A stretch of DNA of 50,905 bases, taken from contig DAHC01000010.1 in NCBI GenBank assembly GCA_002498375.1, positions 1-50,905 of the forward strand. The letters run 5' to 3'. The stretch is from Methanocorpusculum sp. UBA424. GTDB taxonomy: Archaea; Halobacteriota; Methanomicrobia; Methanomicrobiales; Methanocorpusculaceae. The notes under the pieces are model-generated. The model was not told the DNA's origin. It searched no databases and saw only the letters and a program-made list of their open reading frames with translations. Positions within the stretch are counted from its first letter, which is position 1. Every line of letters begins with the position of its first letter. Below are positions 36,508-44,599 of this stretch, one piece after another. The position numbers were made by a program, and so were the translations under genes.

Positions 36508-36557
36508 GGATATCTCCACCGCGTCGGGCTCCGCGCCGGAGTCGCCCTCCCGCACCC
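36508..36557 (-). repeat. Right arm of 50-bp perfect inverted repeat
   Basis: Exact reverse complement of 36230-36279. Homology stops abruptly on both sides, as expected for element ends rather than a duplicated gene. Confidence 0.9.
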
Positions 36558-36597
36558 ACTATCGGCAATATCATCAGCACACGAAATTATTTAAAGG

Positions 36598-36704
36598 GGA
36601 GTTGCGCGGTGTTATTCTCAATCCAATTCGGGAATTATTAGCTTATGTGTGGGACCATGAGGACCCTTTTCCGAACTGACTTGAGACTAACACCGCGTAA
36701 CTCC
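36598..36704. repeat. 107-bp imperfect palindrome (MITE-like)
   Basis: The ends GGAGTTGCGCGGTGTTA and TAACACCGCGTAACTCC are inverted with one mismatch, and the match extends inward to about 38 bases with roughly seven mismatches (TCTCAA, TTCGG also pair). The palindrome ends 29 bases before the stop of the convergent gene at 36734. Confidence 0.75.
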
Positions 36705-36733
36705 TATGTAAAAAAAGTAGTCTTCTGCTCTCC

Positions 36734-37510
36734 TCACTTCGCCGGGAGCAGTGCAAAAGAAACGGTAAGGGTAGAGCCTTCAAGGACTGCGCTCGTGCTT
36801 TCCACGTCGCGTCCCGATCCCTCGGCGAGAATCGCACCCATGAGGGAACAGACCGGACAGCCGACCATGGTGCAGCATTTCGGGGATGCTTCCTGCAGAG
36901 CGAGGCAGGTCTTCTTCATCGCAAACTCGTCGAGAGTTATGATCACCGATTTATCGGTCGCTGCAGTGGTGACCTTCTCGGCAAGCGAGAGGGTGTCGTT
37001 CATCACCTCGGAGATGCAGGTTCCAAGCTGGGCAATACTGCCGGTCGGGATAACAAGGTTTTCCTCGCGTTTTAACTGACGGAGAGAGGCTTCACCCATT
37101 GCCTGATACTGGACACCATACCAGTCGTTTATCGAGACAAACGTCATATCCTTTGAAAACTCGGGTATCTGCCCGCCGGTAACCGGGTTGATCTGGACGT
37201 GTTCGCCTGACGGGAGGAAACGGTGGATGGTGTTGCTTGTGACGCCAAGATCGGCGAGGACCGCCGCAAGGTTGAGTGTTGGCGTGACCGGCAGCATCTC
37301 GGTGAGTTTTACCGGGAGTGGACGGCGGTCGGCGAGGGTCAGCAGAAGGACGCCGGTGATGAGAAGCATAAATCCTGCAAGGATGAGAAGTGCGCTTGTC
37401 ATGTCGCCGCGGTTCGTGAAGATATATGCGGTAAAGGTCAGAACTGCGGCAAGAAACAATACAATCGGTGCAAAGTATGCGGACGTTATCAGTGTTGGTT
37501 TGAGTTTCAT
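36734..37510 (-). CDS. Membrane-anchored protein with Cys-rich C-terminus
   Basis: A 258-residue protein. Two helices (about 8-30 and 39-60) anchor it; the remaining 195 residues are soluble and probably cytoplasmic. The end has a cysteine group CCTMVGCPVC (about 215-224) and a strand VLEGSTLTVSFALLP, loosely like the V4R small-molecule/metal-binding domain; this is a guess. Last gene of the MoxR operon, overlapping the previous one by ATGA. Confidence 0.65.
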   Translation of the reverse strand: MKLKPTLITSAYFAPIVLFLAAVLTFTAYIFTNRGDMTSALLILAGFMLLITGVLLLTLADRRPLPVKLTEMLPVTPTLNLAAVLADLGVTSNTIHRFLPSGEHVQINPVTGGQIPEFSKDMTFVSINDWYGVQYQAMGEASLRQLKREENLVIPTGSIAQLGTCISEVMNDTLSLAEKVTTAATDKSVIITLDEFAMKKTCLALQEASPKCCTMVGCPVCSLMGAILAEGSGRDVESTSAVLEGSTLTVSFALLPAK

Positions 37511-37941
37511 TTGTTAGTTCCCTCAACGTGTTTTTTCAGACGGTATTCCCTGACGAACAGGATGTAGATGACGAGAATAAGGAATATGCCGGCTGTCAGA
37601 ACAGGGACGGCAAGTGAGAGCTGGAATGCATAAACTGCGCCGGCGATCCCCGCGGCTATGACCGGAAGAACAATTCCCGGCCCGATTTTAGCACCGGATG
37701 CGGCGAGAAGCGTCATCACGACGAAAATAACCAAAAGACCCGCAACTGCCGGATACCCGGACGTGAAAATAAGCGGGAAGCCTGTCGCCGAAAGAAGCAG
37801 GATCCGCATGTTTTGCGGGAGCGAAATAAAGGTGCAGATAACGAAGGCCGCACCGATGATTCCGGCGATGATCCGCTGGTCTCCTGAGGCGCCGGCTACG
37901 GCGATGACTGCAGTGATAATTGCGGTGATTTTACTGTTCAT
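37507..37941 (-). CDS. Small membrane protein of the MoxR operon
   Basis: A 144-residue, highly hydrophobic protein with about five predicted helices and a basic C-terminus (REYRLKKHVEGTNK). No recognised family. Start overlaps the DUF58 stop (TGATG) and the end overlaps the next gene (ATGA), so it is tightly coupled to both. Confidence 0.65.
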   Translation of the reverse strand: MNSKITAIITAVIAVAGASGDQRIIAGIIGAAFVICTFISLPQNMRILLLSATGFPLIFTSGYPAVAGLLVIFVVMTLLAASGAKIGPGIVLPVIAAGIAGAVYAFQLSLAVPVLTAGIFLILVIYILFVREYRLKKHVEGTNK

Positions 37942-39203
37942 CAGATCATCTCCACGACATCTGCTCCGGCACGGGTGAACGCACTGCGTATCTCTTCTTC
38001 ACGCGGTGTCGCGGCAGCGCCGACAACAAAGACCGCGGCATACCGTTTATTTTTCTTTGTTTCATTGATGAAATACGTCATATGACTCAGGTCTCCGTAT
38101 GCTGCAGTGACATAGGTGATATGCGTTTCTTGTTCGAGAGAAGTTGAGATGTTTCGAACCATACGTTCAAAGTCGGTCGGATACCGGCCGGCATACAGCC
38201 GGATAAGTCCTTCGATGCGGCGTTCCTGATCTGACAGCTGATGACCGCTCTCTGTGCTTCTTCTGGTAACGGAGGGGTGACGCAGTCTGTACAGATAGTC
38301 GGCCGCATAGATGGTGCCGGCCTGTTTGAGCATGGCGATGATCTTTTCGCTCTCTCCGGAACGAATCGTGTCGAGGTACATGGCGCCTGAAATGAAGATC
38401 ACCGGGTATTCCTCACCAATGTTGAGGTTTTCCAGGATCCCAACAACCGTTTCGGCAAAATGCAGACAGAGCTCTTCTGAAGCTCCCCTCGGAGGCAGAT
38501 CGACGATAAGAGCCGGAAGACCGCCGGATGCATCCATTCTCAGCCTGACGTACAACTCCTGCTGTTTCCCGGAGATCTTCCAGTCGATGTCCCTGGTACT
38601 GTCTCCATCGGCATAAGGACGCAGGGTCCTGGTGTCGAAGCCTGCGATGAGGGCGGGGCGATCAAACTCCTGAGCGCTCCATCCGGCTCCGTGACCAACG
38701 GCATGATGCGTTGCGGCGATGCCTGTAGGATACATCGTGAGCTTTGGGTGTTCCGCGTTTCGTGCGACAAGAAGTGTGTTCGCGAAAAACAGGTCACTGC
38801 AGGTTATCCGGACACCCTGGAAAAAAGAGTCTCCGATTACCGGGAGGTTGAGCGAGTACGATGCCCGGCCTTCGGTGAATCGGGGAGAACCTGCTGTGAG
38901 GACGGCTCCTGCCGGAAGAACGTCCTCAAATGAAGCAGTCAGCTTTTTTGTGACAGCAGTTATCGAGGAGGTGATGTTGACGATCGAGCTCTGATGCAGG
39001 ATAGTTTTGTCGGTCTCACGGATAACGGTAAGGGAGAGTGCCAGACCGTGGACCTCGGTCTGGAAGATGAATGCCCGTGCCGCAAGAAAGACGAGGAGGC
39101 CAAGTCCCGCAGCCGCGGCTTCTCCAGCATTCATCATCCATGCATAAACAAAACAGACCAGGCTGAAGAGGAGGAGGAGTCCGGTCAGCAGTGTGGGACG
39201 CAT
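37941..39203 (-). CDS. DUF58 protein
   Basis: A 420-residue protein. Two N-terminal helices (about 5-22, 28-45) anchor it; an immunoglobulin-like outer region follows, and the DUF58 signature FDTRTLRPYADGDSTRDIDW (about residues 190-210) is clear. The C-terminal half looks like a von Willebrand A-like fold, as usual for DUF58. These proteins pair with MoxR ATPases, which is what we see three bases upstream. Confidence 0.88.
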   Translation of the reverse strand: MRPTLLTGLLLLFSLVCFVYAWMMNAGEAAAAGLGLLVFLAARAFIFQTEVHGLALSLTVIRETDKTILHQSSIVNITSSITAVTKKLTASFEDVLPAGAVLTAGSPRFTEGRASYSLNLPVIGDSFFQGVRITCSDLFFANTLLVARNAEHPKLTMYPTGIAATHHAVGHGAGWSAQEFDRPALIAGFDTRTLRPYADGDSTRDIDWKISGKQQELYVRLRMDASGGLPALIVDLPPRGASEELCLHFAETVVGILENLNIGEEYPVIFISGAMYLDTIRSGESEKIIAMLKQAGTIYAADYLYRLRHPSVTRRSTESGHQLSDQERRIEGLIRLYAGRYPTDFERMVRNISTSLEQETHITYVTAAYGDLSHMTYFINETKKNKRYAAVFVVGAAATPREEEIRSAFTRAGADVVEMI

Positions 39204-39206
39204 GGA

Positions 39207-40172
39207 TCATCTCACCGAAACGGTCCCAAGGATCTCAGCAATGATCTTCTCGATCGATACCCCGCCAAGTGCTGATTCGCGTTTGAGGATGATACGGTGA
39301 GAAAATGCAAAAGGAGCGATATATTTGACATCGTCGGGAATAACATAGTCGCGTCCCTGTATCGCGGCATATGCCATTGCGCTGCGCAGGAGAGCAAGAG
39401 ATCCCCGTGTGCTGATGCCGAGTTTGATATGATCGTGTTTTCTGGTTTCTTGTACAAGGTCGCCGATGTAGGCGAGGATATCCTCACTTGCATAGATCGA
39501 TCGGACTGTTTCCTGCATATTCAGGATCTTAGCTGGGTCGCTGATAAGGAGACCATCTGCCTTGTAGTTTTCAGGATCAAGGCCGCTTGCCATACCTTTT
39601 CTGAGAACGGAGACCTCGTCCTCGACGTTTAGGTGAGCGATCCGGTAACTGAGGGTGAACCGGTCCTTCTGCGACTCGATGAGGTTAAAGGTCCCTTCCA
39701 TCTCATACGGGTTCTGGGTCGCGATGACGAGGAACGGATCCGGGAGCTTGAGAGTCTGATTGTCGATCGTTACCTGCCGTTCGGCGAGTGCTTCGAGCAG
39801 AGCACCCTGCGCCTTTGGAGTCATTCGGTTGATTTCGTCCACAAGGAAAAGGTTGGAAAAGATCGGGCCTTCCGTAAAGGTGAAGGTGTTCTGGTCCTGA
39901 TGATACTTCTGAACGCCGATGACGTCCATTGGAAGGACATCGACTGCTCCCTGCAGGCGGCCGAATTTGCCGCCGATGTTCTGAGCAAAGAATTTGCATA
40001 AGGTCGTCTTTGCGGTGCCGGGGACCCCTTCCATGAGAAGAGCGCCGTCACTGAGAAATGCGATGGTTAAAAGATCCATCAGGTCGTCATACCCGATGAT
40101 GCACTTGTGCAGTCGTTCTTTGAGTTGTTCGTGAAATGTGCGTATGGTATCGAGGTTCTGTGTGTCTGTCAT
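39207..40172 (-). CDS. MoxR-family AAA ATPase
   Basis: A 321-residue AAA ATPase. Walker A GVPGTAKTT (residues 49-57), Walker B LFLVDEINRM (about 109-117), sensor ATQNPYEMEGTF and the C-terminal lid RGSLALLRSAMAYAAIQGRDYVIPDDV are all classic MoxR. MoxR proteins act as chaperones that mature or activate partner complexes, often ones with metal-binding vWA domains. I chose the ATG at 40172, which overlaps the DUF4350 stop by ATGA; a longer upstream reading frame is not conserved in character. Confidence 0.93.
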   Translation of the reverse strand: MTDTQNLDTIRTFHEQLKERLHKCIIGYDDLMDLLTIAFLSDGALLMEGVPGTAKTTLCKFFAQNIGGKFGRLQGAVDVLPMDVIGVQKYHQDQNTFTFTEGPIFSNLFLVDEINRMTPKAQGALLEALAERQVTIDNQTLKLPDPFLVIATQNPYEMEGTFNLIESQKDRFTLSYRIAHLNVEDEVSVLRKGMASGLDPENYKADGLLISDPAKILNMQETVRSIYASEDILAYIGDLVQETRKHDHIKLGISTRGSLALLRSAMAYAAIQGRDYVIPDDVKYIAPFAFSHRIILKRESALGGVSIEKIIAEILGTVSVR

Positions 40173-41014
40173 TGCTGGAGTCTCCGTATGCCGATTACGG
40201 CTGCTAGGATGAAAAGAATGGTAATAAGGATGGTCCCAAGAGCAGGGTATCTGTGCATGGCCTGAAGAAGGGGACATAGTCCACCGCCAAAGGTTGTTTT
40301 AGAGTTGGCCTGGTCAATGATGAGATCCTTTGAAAGGAGGGCATTGATGACCTGCATATTTTCGGTATGAGTACGCACGAGCATACTGTTGATAAAAACC
40401 GAGGGGTCAGCAATGACAATGATACGGCCATTACTTATATCTTCTGATGCGATAAGTGAATAAACTTTCAGTGTTTCATTACTGTCCGGGATGTTATTTG
40501 CATTTGTATCTACCCATGAGAGGTATGAGGTCGAAGCGATGATGTCGCCTCCTGTGAGGTATCCCGGGTAGTTGAAGGTGATGGTCGTGACATTGGATCC
40601 AAAGAGGTCGCCGTCGACTGTCCCGCGGAATATGCCCATGTCCTTGTACTCCATGCTGGTGGATCTGACCGGTTCATTATGGACACGAATGGAACTGCCG
40701 ATCTCTTCAAGGAATGTGTTTGCATTCCCGCTCTGGTCGGCGATGATGATCGTGTTGCCCTGATACAGATAGTTTGCAAGGCCCGTAAACTCAGTTTCGG
40801 GTGCGATGATCAGGAGTGTGCTGCCGCCTTCGGCGGGCAGGTCATCATAGCTGTAAACAAACTGTTTATCGGCCGCCATCCCGAAAAAGTCGGAGGTGCC
40901 GTTCCAGTTGATGTTGTAACGGCTGTATTCCTCATCGGTCGTGGCAAACTGTGCGGTCACTATCAGTCCGGCGGCGATAAGGAGGAGGAGGGCTATGATG
41001 ACTCGTTTTTTCAT
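40169..41014 (-). CDS. DUF4350 membrane protein
   Basis: A 281-residue protein: one N-terminal helix (5-24), an outer domain of about 225 residues and a C-terminal helix (about 256-276) ending RRLQQ. The outer domain begins YNINWNGTSDFFGMA and has LLIIAPETEFTG and NTIIIADQSGNANTF, matching DUF4350/GldG-like alpha/beta domains. DUF4350 genes are routinely found with MoxR-DUF58, as here. Overlaps both neighbours by ATGA. Confidence 0.82.
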   Translation of the reverse strand: MKKRVIIALLLLIAAGLIVTAQFATTDEEYSRYNINWNGTSDFFGMAADKQFVYSYDDLPAEGGSTLLIIAPETEFTGLANYLYQGNTIIIADQSGNANTFLEEIGSSIRVHNEPVRSTSMEYKDMGIFRGTVDGDLFGSNVTTITFNYPGYLTGGDIIASTSYLSWVDTNANNIPDSNETLKVYSLIASEDISNGRIIVIADPSVFINSMLVRTHTENMQVINALLSKDLIIDQANSKTTFGGGLCPLLQAMHRYPALGTILITILFILAAVIGIRRLQQ

Positions 41015-42525
41015 GTATTTTCTTTCAGGATCCGGTTTGCAAGTTCAGTGAGACGTGCGGTATCTTCGGGCGTGGAGCGCTTTGAGTAGCGGACCTTTTC
41101 ATAGAGGGCGATGTACTCGAGCAGCAGAGGATTCGAATCGTCCTTATCGATGAGGTCGCGGGGCGAGAGGGCTTCGCTTTTTTGGAGTCCGCGGTTTTTG
41201 GCAATTACCGATGCAATCAGTTTGAACTGCTCTGCAGGTCCCGCATTTGACGGCAGGGTGACGGGTTTTTTCGGCTCGGCAGGCGTTACTGCAGGCTGTG
41301 GTGTCCAAACAGGTTCGGGTGTCGGGAAAGTTTTTTCCGGCGTCGGAATCGGTTCTTTTTGGAATGCCGGTATCTCAACGAACTCCTCCTCCACCTGCGG
41401 CTGTGTTTTGGGGACTTGATCTGCAGGTCCGGAGGGGGGAATGTTCAGAGGGTCATCTTTGATCCTTAGGATTTTTTCAAACCCGCCGCGTTTTTTGATG
41501 ATGAAAACAGCCGCACCAGCCCCTGCACAGATGAGAACAACTATCAGAATAATGATTCCCGGGTTGCTATCTCCCTCTGTAGTCTGGGTCCCGGTTGGGA
41601 CGATGACTTCAGGTGTCGGGGCCGTCTCCGTCACGGTCGGCTGTGTGGTTTGGGTGGCGACAGTCTGGGTGACAGTCGTTGTTTCTGTCGGCGTCCCGGT
41701 TGGAATGACGGTTTCTGGGGCAGGCAGGACGGTTATCCGGCTGTTTACTGCATCCAGGGCTGCCGCGGAGCTGGTGATACCGGCAGAGATCGAAGCGGGA
41801 TCTGCGCCGCTCTGCAATGAATCGGCCGAGGTCTGCAGCCCGGTAATAATTGCGGTGAGTTCATCGGTGATCGTAACGGGGACCGCGTCGCTGATAAGTT
41901 CGTCTCTGATGACGACAAGTTTGCCGATCTCTGTTTCAAGCTGCTCAAGGGTCACGGATGTGGCCTGCGTGTCGGCAGTGAGAGAGACAGCCGCCGCTTC
42001 GAGTGAGACGGAGATATTGTCAATATCTGTAAGACCCTGCTGCAGAACGGCAATGTCCGAACTGAAGGACTCCTGATCATTTTTTGCCCATGCAAGCGTT
42101 GAGGCGAGATTATCTTCTACAGCGGCAAGATCCGTCTGTGCCGTCTGCAGGGTCGAAAGAACGGCAGCTTTGTCGGCATCAGAATAGATGGGATCGGAAC
42201 CTGCGGTCTCAAGACTGTTTTTGATCCTGATAAGATCCTGGACATCGGGGGAGGCAAGCGGCGTTCCCGAGAGTGCGGTCTGTGCGGCGTCGAGGTTGTC
42301 TGCGATCGCCAGGATTTCGGCGCCCGATCCTTCGGTGCTCCCTGCGACCATAGCCTTGGCCGTGGAGTTCAGGCTCAAGGCGACGGCAGAAAGCTGCTCT
42401 TCGATACCGGCATAGGGTCCGGTCACGGCGGTATTGTTTTCCAGAGATTCGTCTGCAGCTGCATATCCGCAGACTCCTCCGGCAAGAAGAAGTGTCAGGA
42501 TCAGCAGCAGAACTGTATGTTTCAT
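41011..42525 (-). CDS. Secreted, membrane-anchored protein with DUF4129-like tail
   Basis: A 504-residue protein. Signal peptide about 1-22, then a long helical, Ala/Ser/Thr-rich outer domain (about 25-270) likely to form coiled coils, a Thr-rich stalk (about 275-305), a helix (about 318-340), a proline-rich cytoplasmic linker, and a C-terminal helical domain (about 430-504; LSPRDLIDKDD ... YEKVRYSKRSTPED) that resembles DUF4129. ATG at 42525 sits behind GGAGGG. Paralogous in plan to the next gene upstream in the operon. Confidence 0.78.
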   Translation of the reverse strand: MKHTVLLLILTLLLAGGVCGYAAADESLENNTAVTGPYAGIEEQLSAVALSLNSTAKAMVAGSTEGSGAEILAIADNLDAAQTALSGTPLASPDVQDLIRIKNSLETAGSDPIYSDADKAAVLSTLQTAQTDLAAVEDNLASTLAWAKNDQESFSSDIAVLQQGLTDIDNISVSLEAAAVSLTADTQATSVTLEQLETEIGKLVVIRDELISDAVPVTITDELTAIITGLQTSADSLQSGADPASISAGITSSAAALDAVNSRITVLPAPETVIPTGTPTETTTVTQTVATQTTQPTVTETAPTPEVIVPTGTQTTEGDSNPGIIILIVVLICAGAGAAVFIIKKRGGFEKILRIKDDPLNIPPSGPADQVPKTQPQVEEEFVEIPAFQKEPIPTPEKTFPTPEPVWTPQPAVTPAEPKKPVTLPSNAGPAEQFKLIASVIAKNRGLQKSEALSPRDLIDKDDSNPLLLEYIALYEKVRYSKRSTPEDTARLTELANRILKENT

Positions 42526-42576
42526 AGCACCCTCCAATCGGGAGGTACAGGAGGATAGGCTGCATTCAGTGTGGAT

Positions 42577-44289
42577 TCATGTATCATAATTGCCCTCGAT
42601 AATCTGTTTGGAAACTCTTTCCAGCTGTTTAATCTGGTCGGAACTTGCCGAAACATTTGCATAATGAAGATACTCATATGTTGATATAAACTCTTGGATT
42701 TCCGTCTTCGGTGAAGAAAGCGCAGCTAGGAGCTCGCGCGGGGTGAGAATCCAGACGTTTTCGACTCCGGCTTTGGCCGCAAGAACGACCGCAGTCTTTT
42801 TGTAGATCCGGCGGAGCTGATCTGCTTCATCCTCCTCTTTAAAGAAACGGTCACGGATCTTTTTGACGGGACCCGGAGTCTTCGGCTTATCAGTCAGGAT
42901 CATGGGGGGAGCTTCGCCGGGTGCTGCTTTGGGTTTTCGTTTTCTCACGAAGCGGATGACCAGGACGAGGAGAACCCCGCCGGCGACGATGAGAAGGATG
43001 TAATAGATCGTCGGATCCATGATCATGACAGGATACAGGTCGCTCATGCTCTCATCGAGCGGGAACGAGGTGTCGTCGAAGACGGCGTAGAAGGCATAGC
43101 CTCCGTCGATCAGCTCGGCAGATACATTCCAGATGCCTTTCGCGTTGGTGATGCCTGTTCCAATGGTGATGTGGTCCTCGGAGTAGACCGTGACGGGCGC
43201 TCCGACGACAGGAGTGTCGTCTTCAGTCATCAGAGTACCGTAGAGGGTAAGTTTCCGGTGGAGCTCGCCGTTTTCCTGTTCATCTTTCAGGATCGTAACG
43301 ACCGAAGGCTTCGAAAGGATGGTGATGTAGACCGGTTTTGAGGTGATACCTTCGGACTGGACGGTAACGGCATGAATGCCTTCGGAGATCTGTCCGACGG
43401 AGAGTTTTTTGGCATACCCTCCGGCGGTGTCAACCGATGCTGACCCCCAGAGGGTTGTATCCCAGTAGATGTCGAGGGTCGAACGGGTGTTTCTCGCAAT
43501 ACCGGAAACGGTGAGTTTATCGCCGTAGGAGGCGATGACCGGATCAACGGAAATCGTGATGGAGCCCGACGTATCCGTTGTGGTACCCGAGGTGTCGGTG
43601 ATGACAATATTTCCCTGTGAATCGGTCGTGACGGTGATCTTTCCGGAGGTGGCAGCGGTGATGACCTGGTTGAGCATCGGTATGGAGGCCTGCAGCTGAG
43701 TCAGGTCTAATCCATAGGCCGCGGCGATCTGCATCATGATCTCGGCGGACCCTGCGTAATTTTGCGCGGTCAAAGCGAGCTCGTTGTTGATGAGTGTGGT
43801 CTCTGCTGCGAGCTGATAAAGGCCGGCTGTGTTTCCTTCGATTATATACTGCTGTTTCAGCGCATTGATCTCATCAAGGCGGAGCATGTCCATTTGGACG
43901 ATCTGGATGGATGTTCCAAGAGCAGCCGATTCTTTTCGGAACTGGTTTATCTCGGTCTGGGTTAGTTTGATCTTACCGAGGTTGGTTCCAAGCCGGCTGA
44001 CTGAGTTGTCATACGCGGCGAGATATTTGGCGGCATACTCGGGGTCACTCAGATAGAGCTGGTAGACTGCATCATTGGAGAGGCTGATAATATCATCCAT
44101 AAGAGGAAGAATGGTCTCGGCCTCTTCGGTGGTCATGACGGCGAGCGTGGACGGGTCGGCATGGTCGGATGTGTTGGTGTTTCCTTCGGCAGAGTAGAGA
44201 AGCGTGCCGCTCCCGGCAACCAGTACACCAAGCATGACGACGGCGATGACGGCAAGTACTGCAGCGGCAACTGCGAGGTTTTGCTTCAT
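42577..44289 (-). CDS. Secreted Ig-like protein with DUF4129-like tail
   Basis: A 570-residue protein. N-terminal signal/anchor (5-30), a helical outer segment (about 40-200), two Ig-like beta domains (about 230-325, and 330-425 with GAPVTVYSEDHITIGTGITN), a membrane helix (about 437-455, YYILLIVAGGVLLVLVI), and a basic cytoplasmic tail with a DUF4129-like domain (LTPRELLAALSS ... YEYLHYANVSASSDQ). A surface or substrate-contacting component of the MoxR system by context. Starts at ATG 44289, overlapping the gene before it by ATGA. Confidence 0.8.
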   Translation of the reverse strand: MKQNLAVAAAVLAVIAVVMLGVLVAGSGTLLYSAEGNTNTSDHADPSTLAVMTTEEAETILPLMDDIISLSNDAVYQLYLSDPEYAAKYLAAYDNSVSRLGTNLGKIKLTQTEINQFRKESAALGTSIQIVQMDMLRLDEINALKQQYIIEGNTAGLYQLAAETTLINNELALTAQNYAGSAEIMMQIAAAYGLDLTQLQASIPMLNQVITAATSGKITVTTDSQGNIVITDTSGTTTDTSGSITISVDPVIASYGDKLTVSGIARNTRSTLDIYWDTTLWGSASVDTAGGYAKKLSVGQISEGIHAVTVQSEGITSKPVYITILSKPSVVTILKDEQENGELHRKLTLYGTLMTEDDTPVVGAPVTVYSEDHITIGTGITNAKGIWNVSAELIDGGYAFYAVFDDTSFPLDESMSDLYPVMIMDPTIYYILLIVAGGVLLVLVIRFVRKRKPKAAPGEAPPMILTDKPKTPGPVKKIRDRFFKEEDEADQLRRIYKKTAVVLAAKAGVENVWILTPRELLAALSSPKTEIQEFISTYEYLHYANVSASSDQIKQLERVSKQIIEGNYDT

Positions 44290-44552
44290 TTTGCAATGAT
44301 CTCCACGATTTTCATGATGATGATGACGGCAAAGATGCCGACCCCGGCGATCCCGATCAGACGCTGCCAGCGTGCGCTTTTCGGCCGAAGGGTGGTAACG
44401 ACGAAGAACTCGGTGATGATAAGGAAACCGATCAGCCAGAGAACAAAAAAGATCTCGATATTGATGGTCCGTGCGAGGATCATGACGGCTGCAACGGTCC
44501 CCATCCATGCTGTCAGTATGAGCGCTGCTGTCTGGGTTTTCGCGGGAGCCAT
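44286..44552 (-). CDS. Small membrane protein, first of the MoxR operon
   Basis: An 88-residue protein with about three helices (6-25, 29-48, 64-84). ATG at 44552 is the first plausible start; upstream codons run into repeat DNA. No family recognised. It is co-translated with the next gene (ATGA overlap). Confidence 0.6.
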   Translation of the reverse strand: MAPAKTQTAALILTAWMGTVAAVMILARTINIEIFFVLWLIGFLIITEFFVVTTLRPKSARWQRLIGIAGVGIFAVIIIMKIVEIIAK

Positions 44553-44599
44553 GGATAACCTATTGTTTTGGTTGTGGAGAGGATAATAGGTTTTGGTTC

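Larger units (their letters stand above)
36074..36733. repeat. Gene-free patch of nested inverted repeats
   Basis: No gene is convincing here. Two perfect 50-base arms (36230-36279 and 36508-36557) face each other; each arm contains its own small hairpin CTCCG-gcg-CGGAG. A separate imperfect palindrome (36598-36704) has arms of about 38 bases, starting GGAGTTGCGCGGTGTTA. A weaker similar structure lies at about 36347-36440, and CATCTCATTCCTTT (36204-36217) echoes the repeat at 25.29 kb. This looks like remnants or nested copies of non-coding mobile elements. Confidence 0.7.

Noticed and set aside
36230..36557. Insertion sequence
   Set aside because: The 228-base core is too small for a transposase and encodes nothing, so only a non-autonomous element can be proposed.
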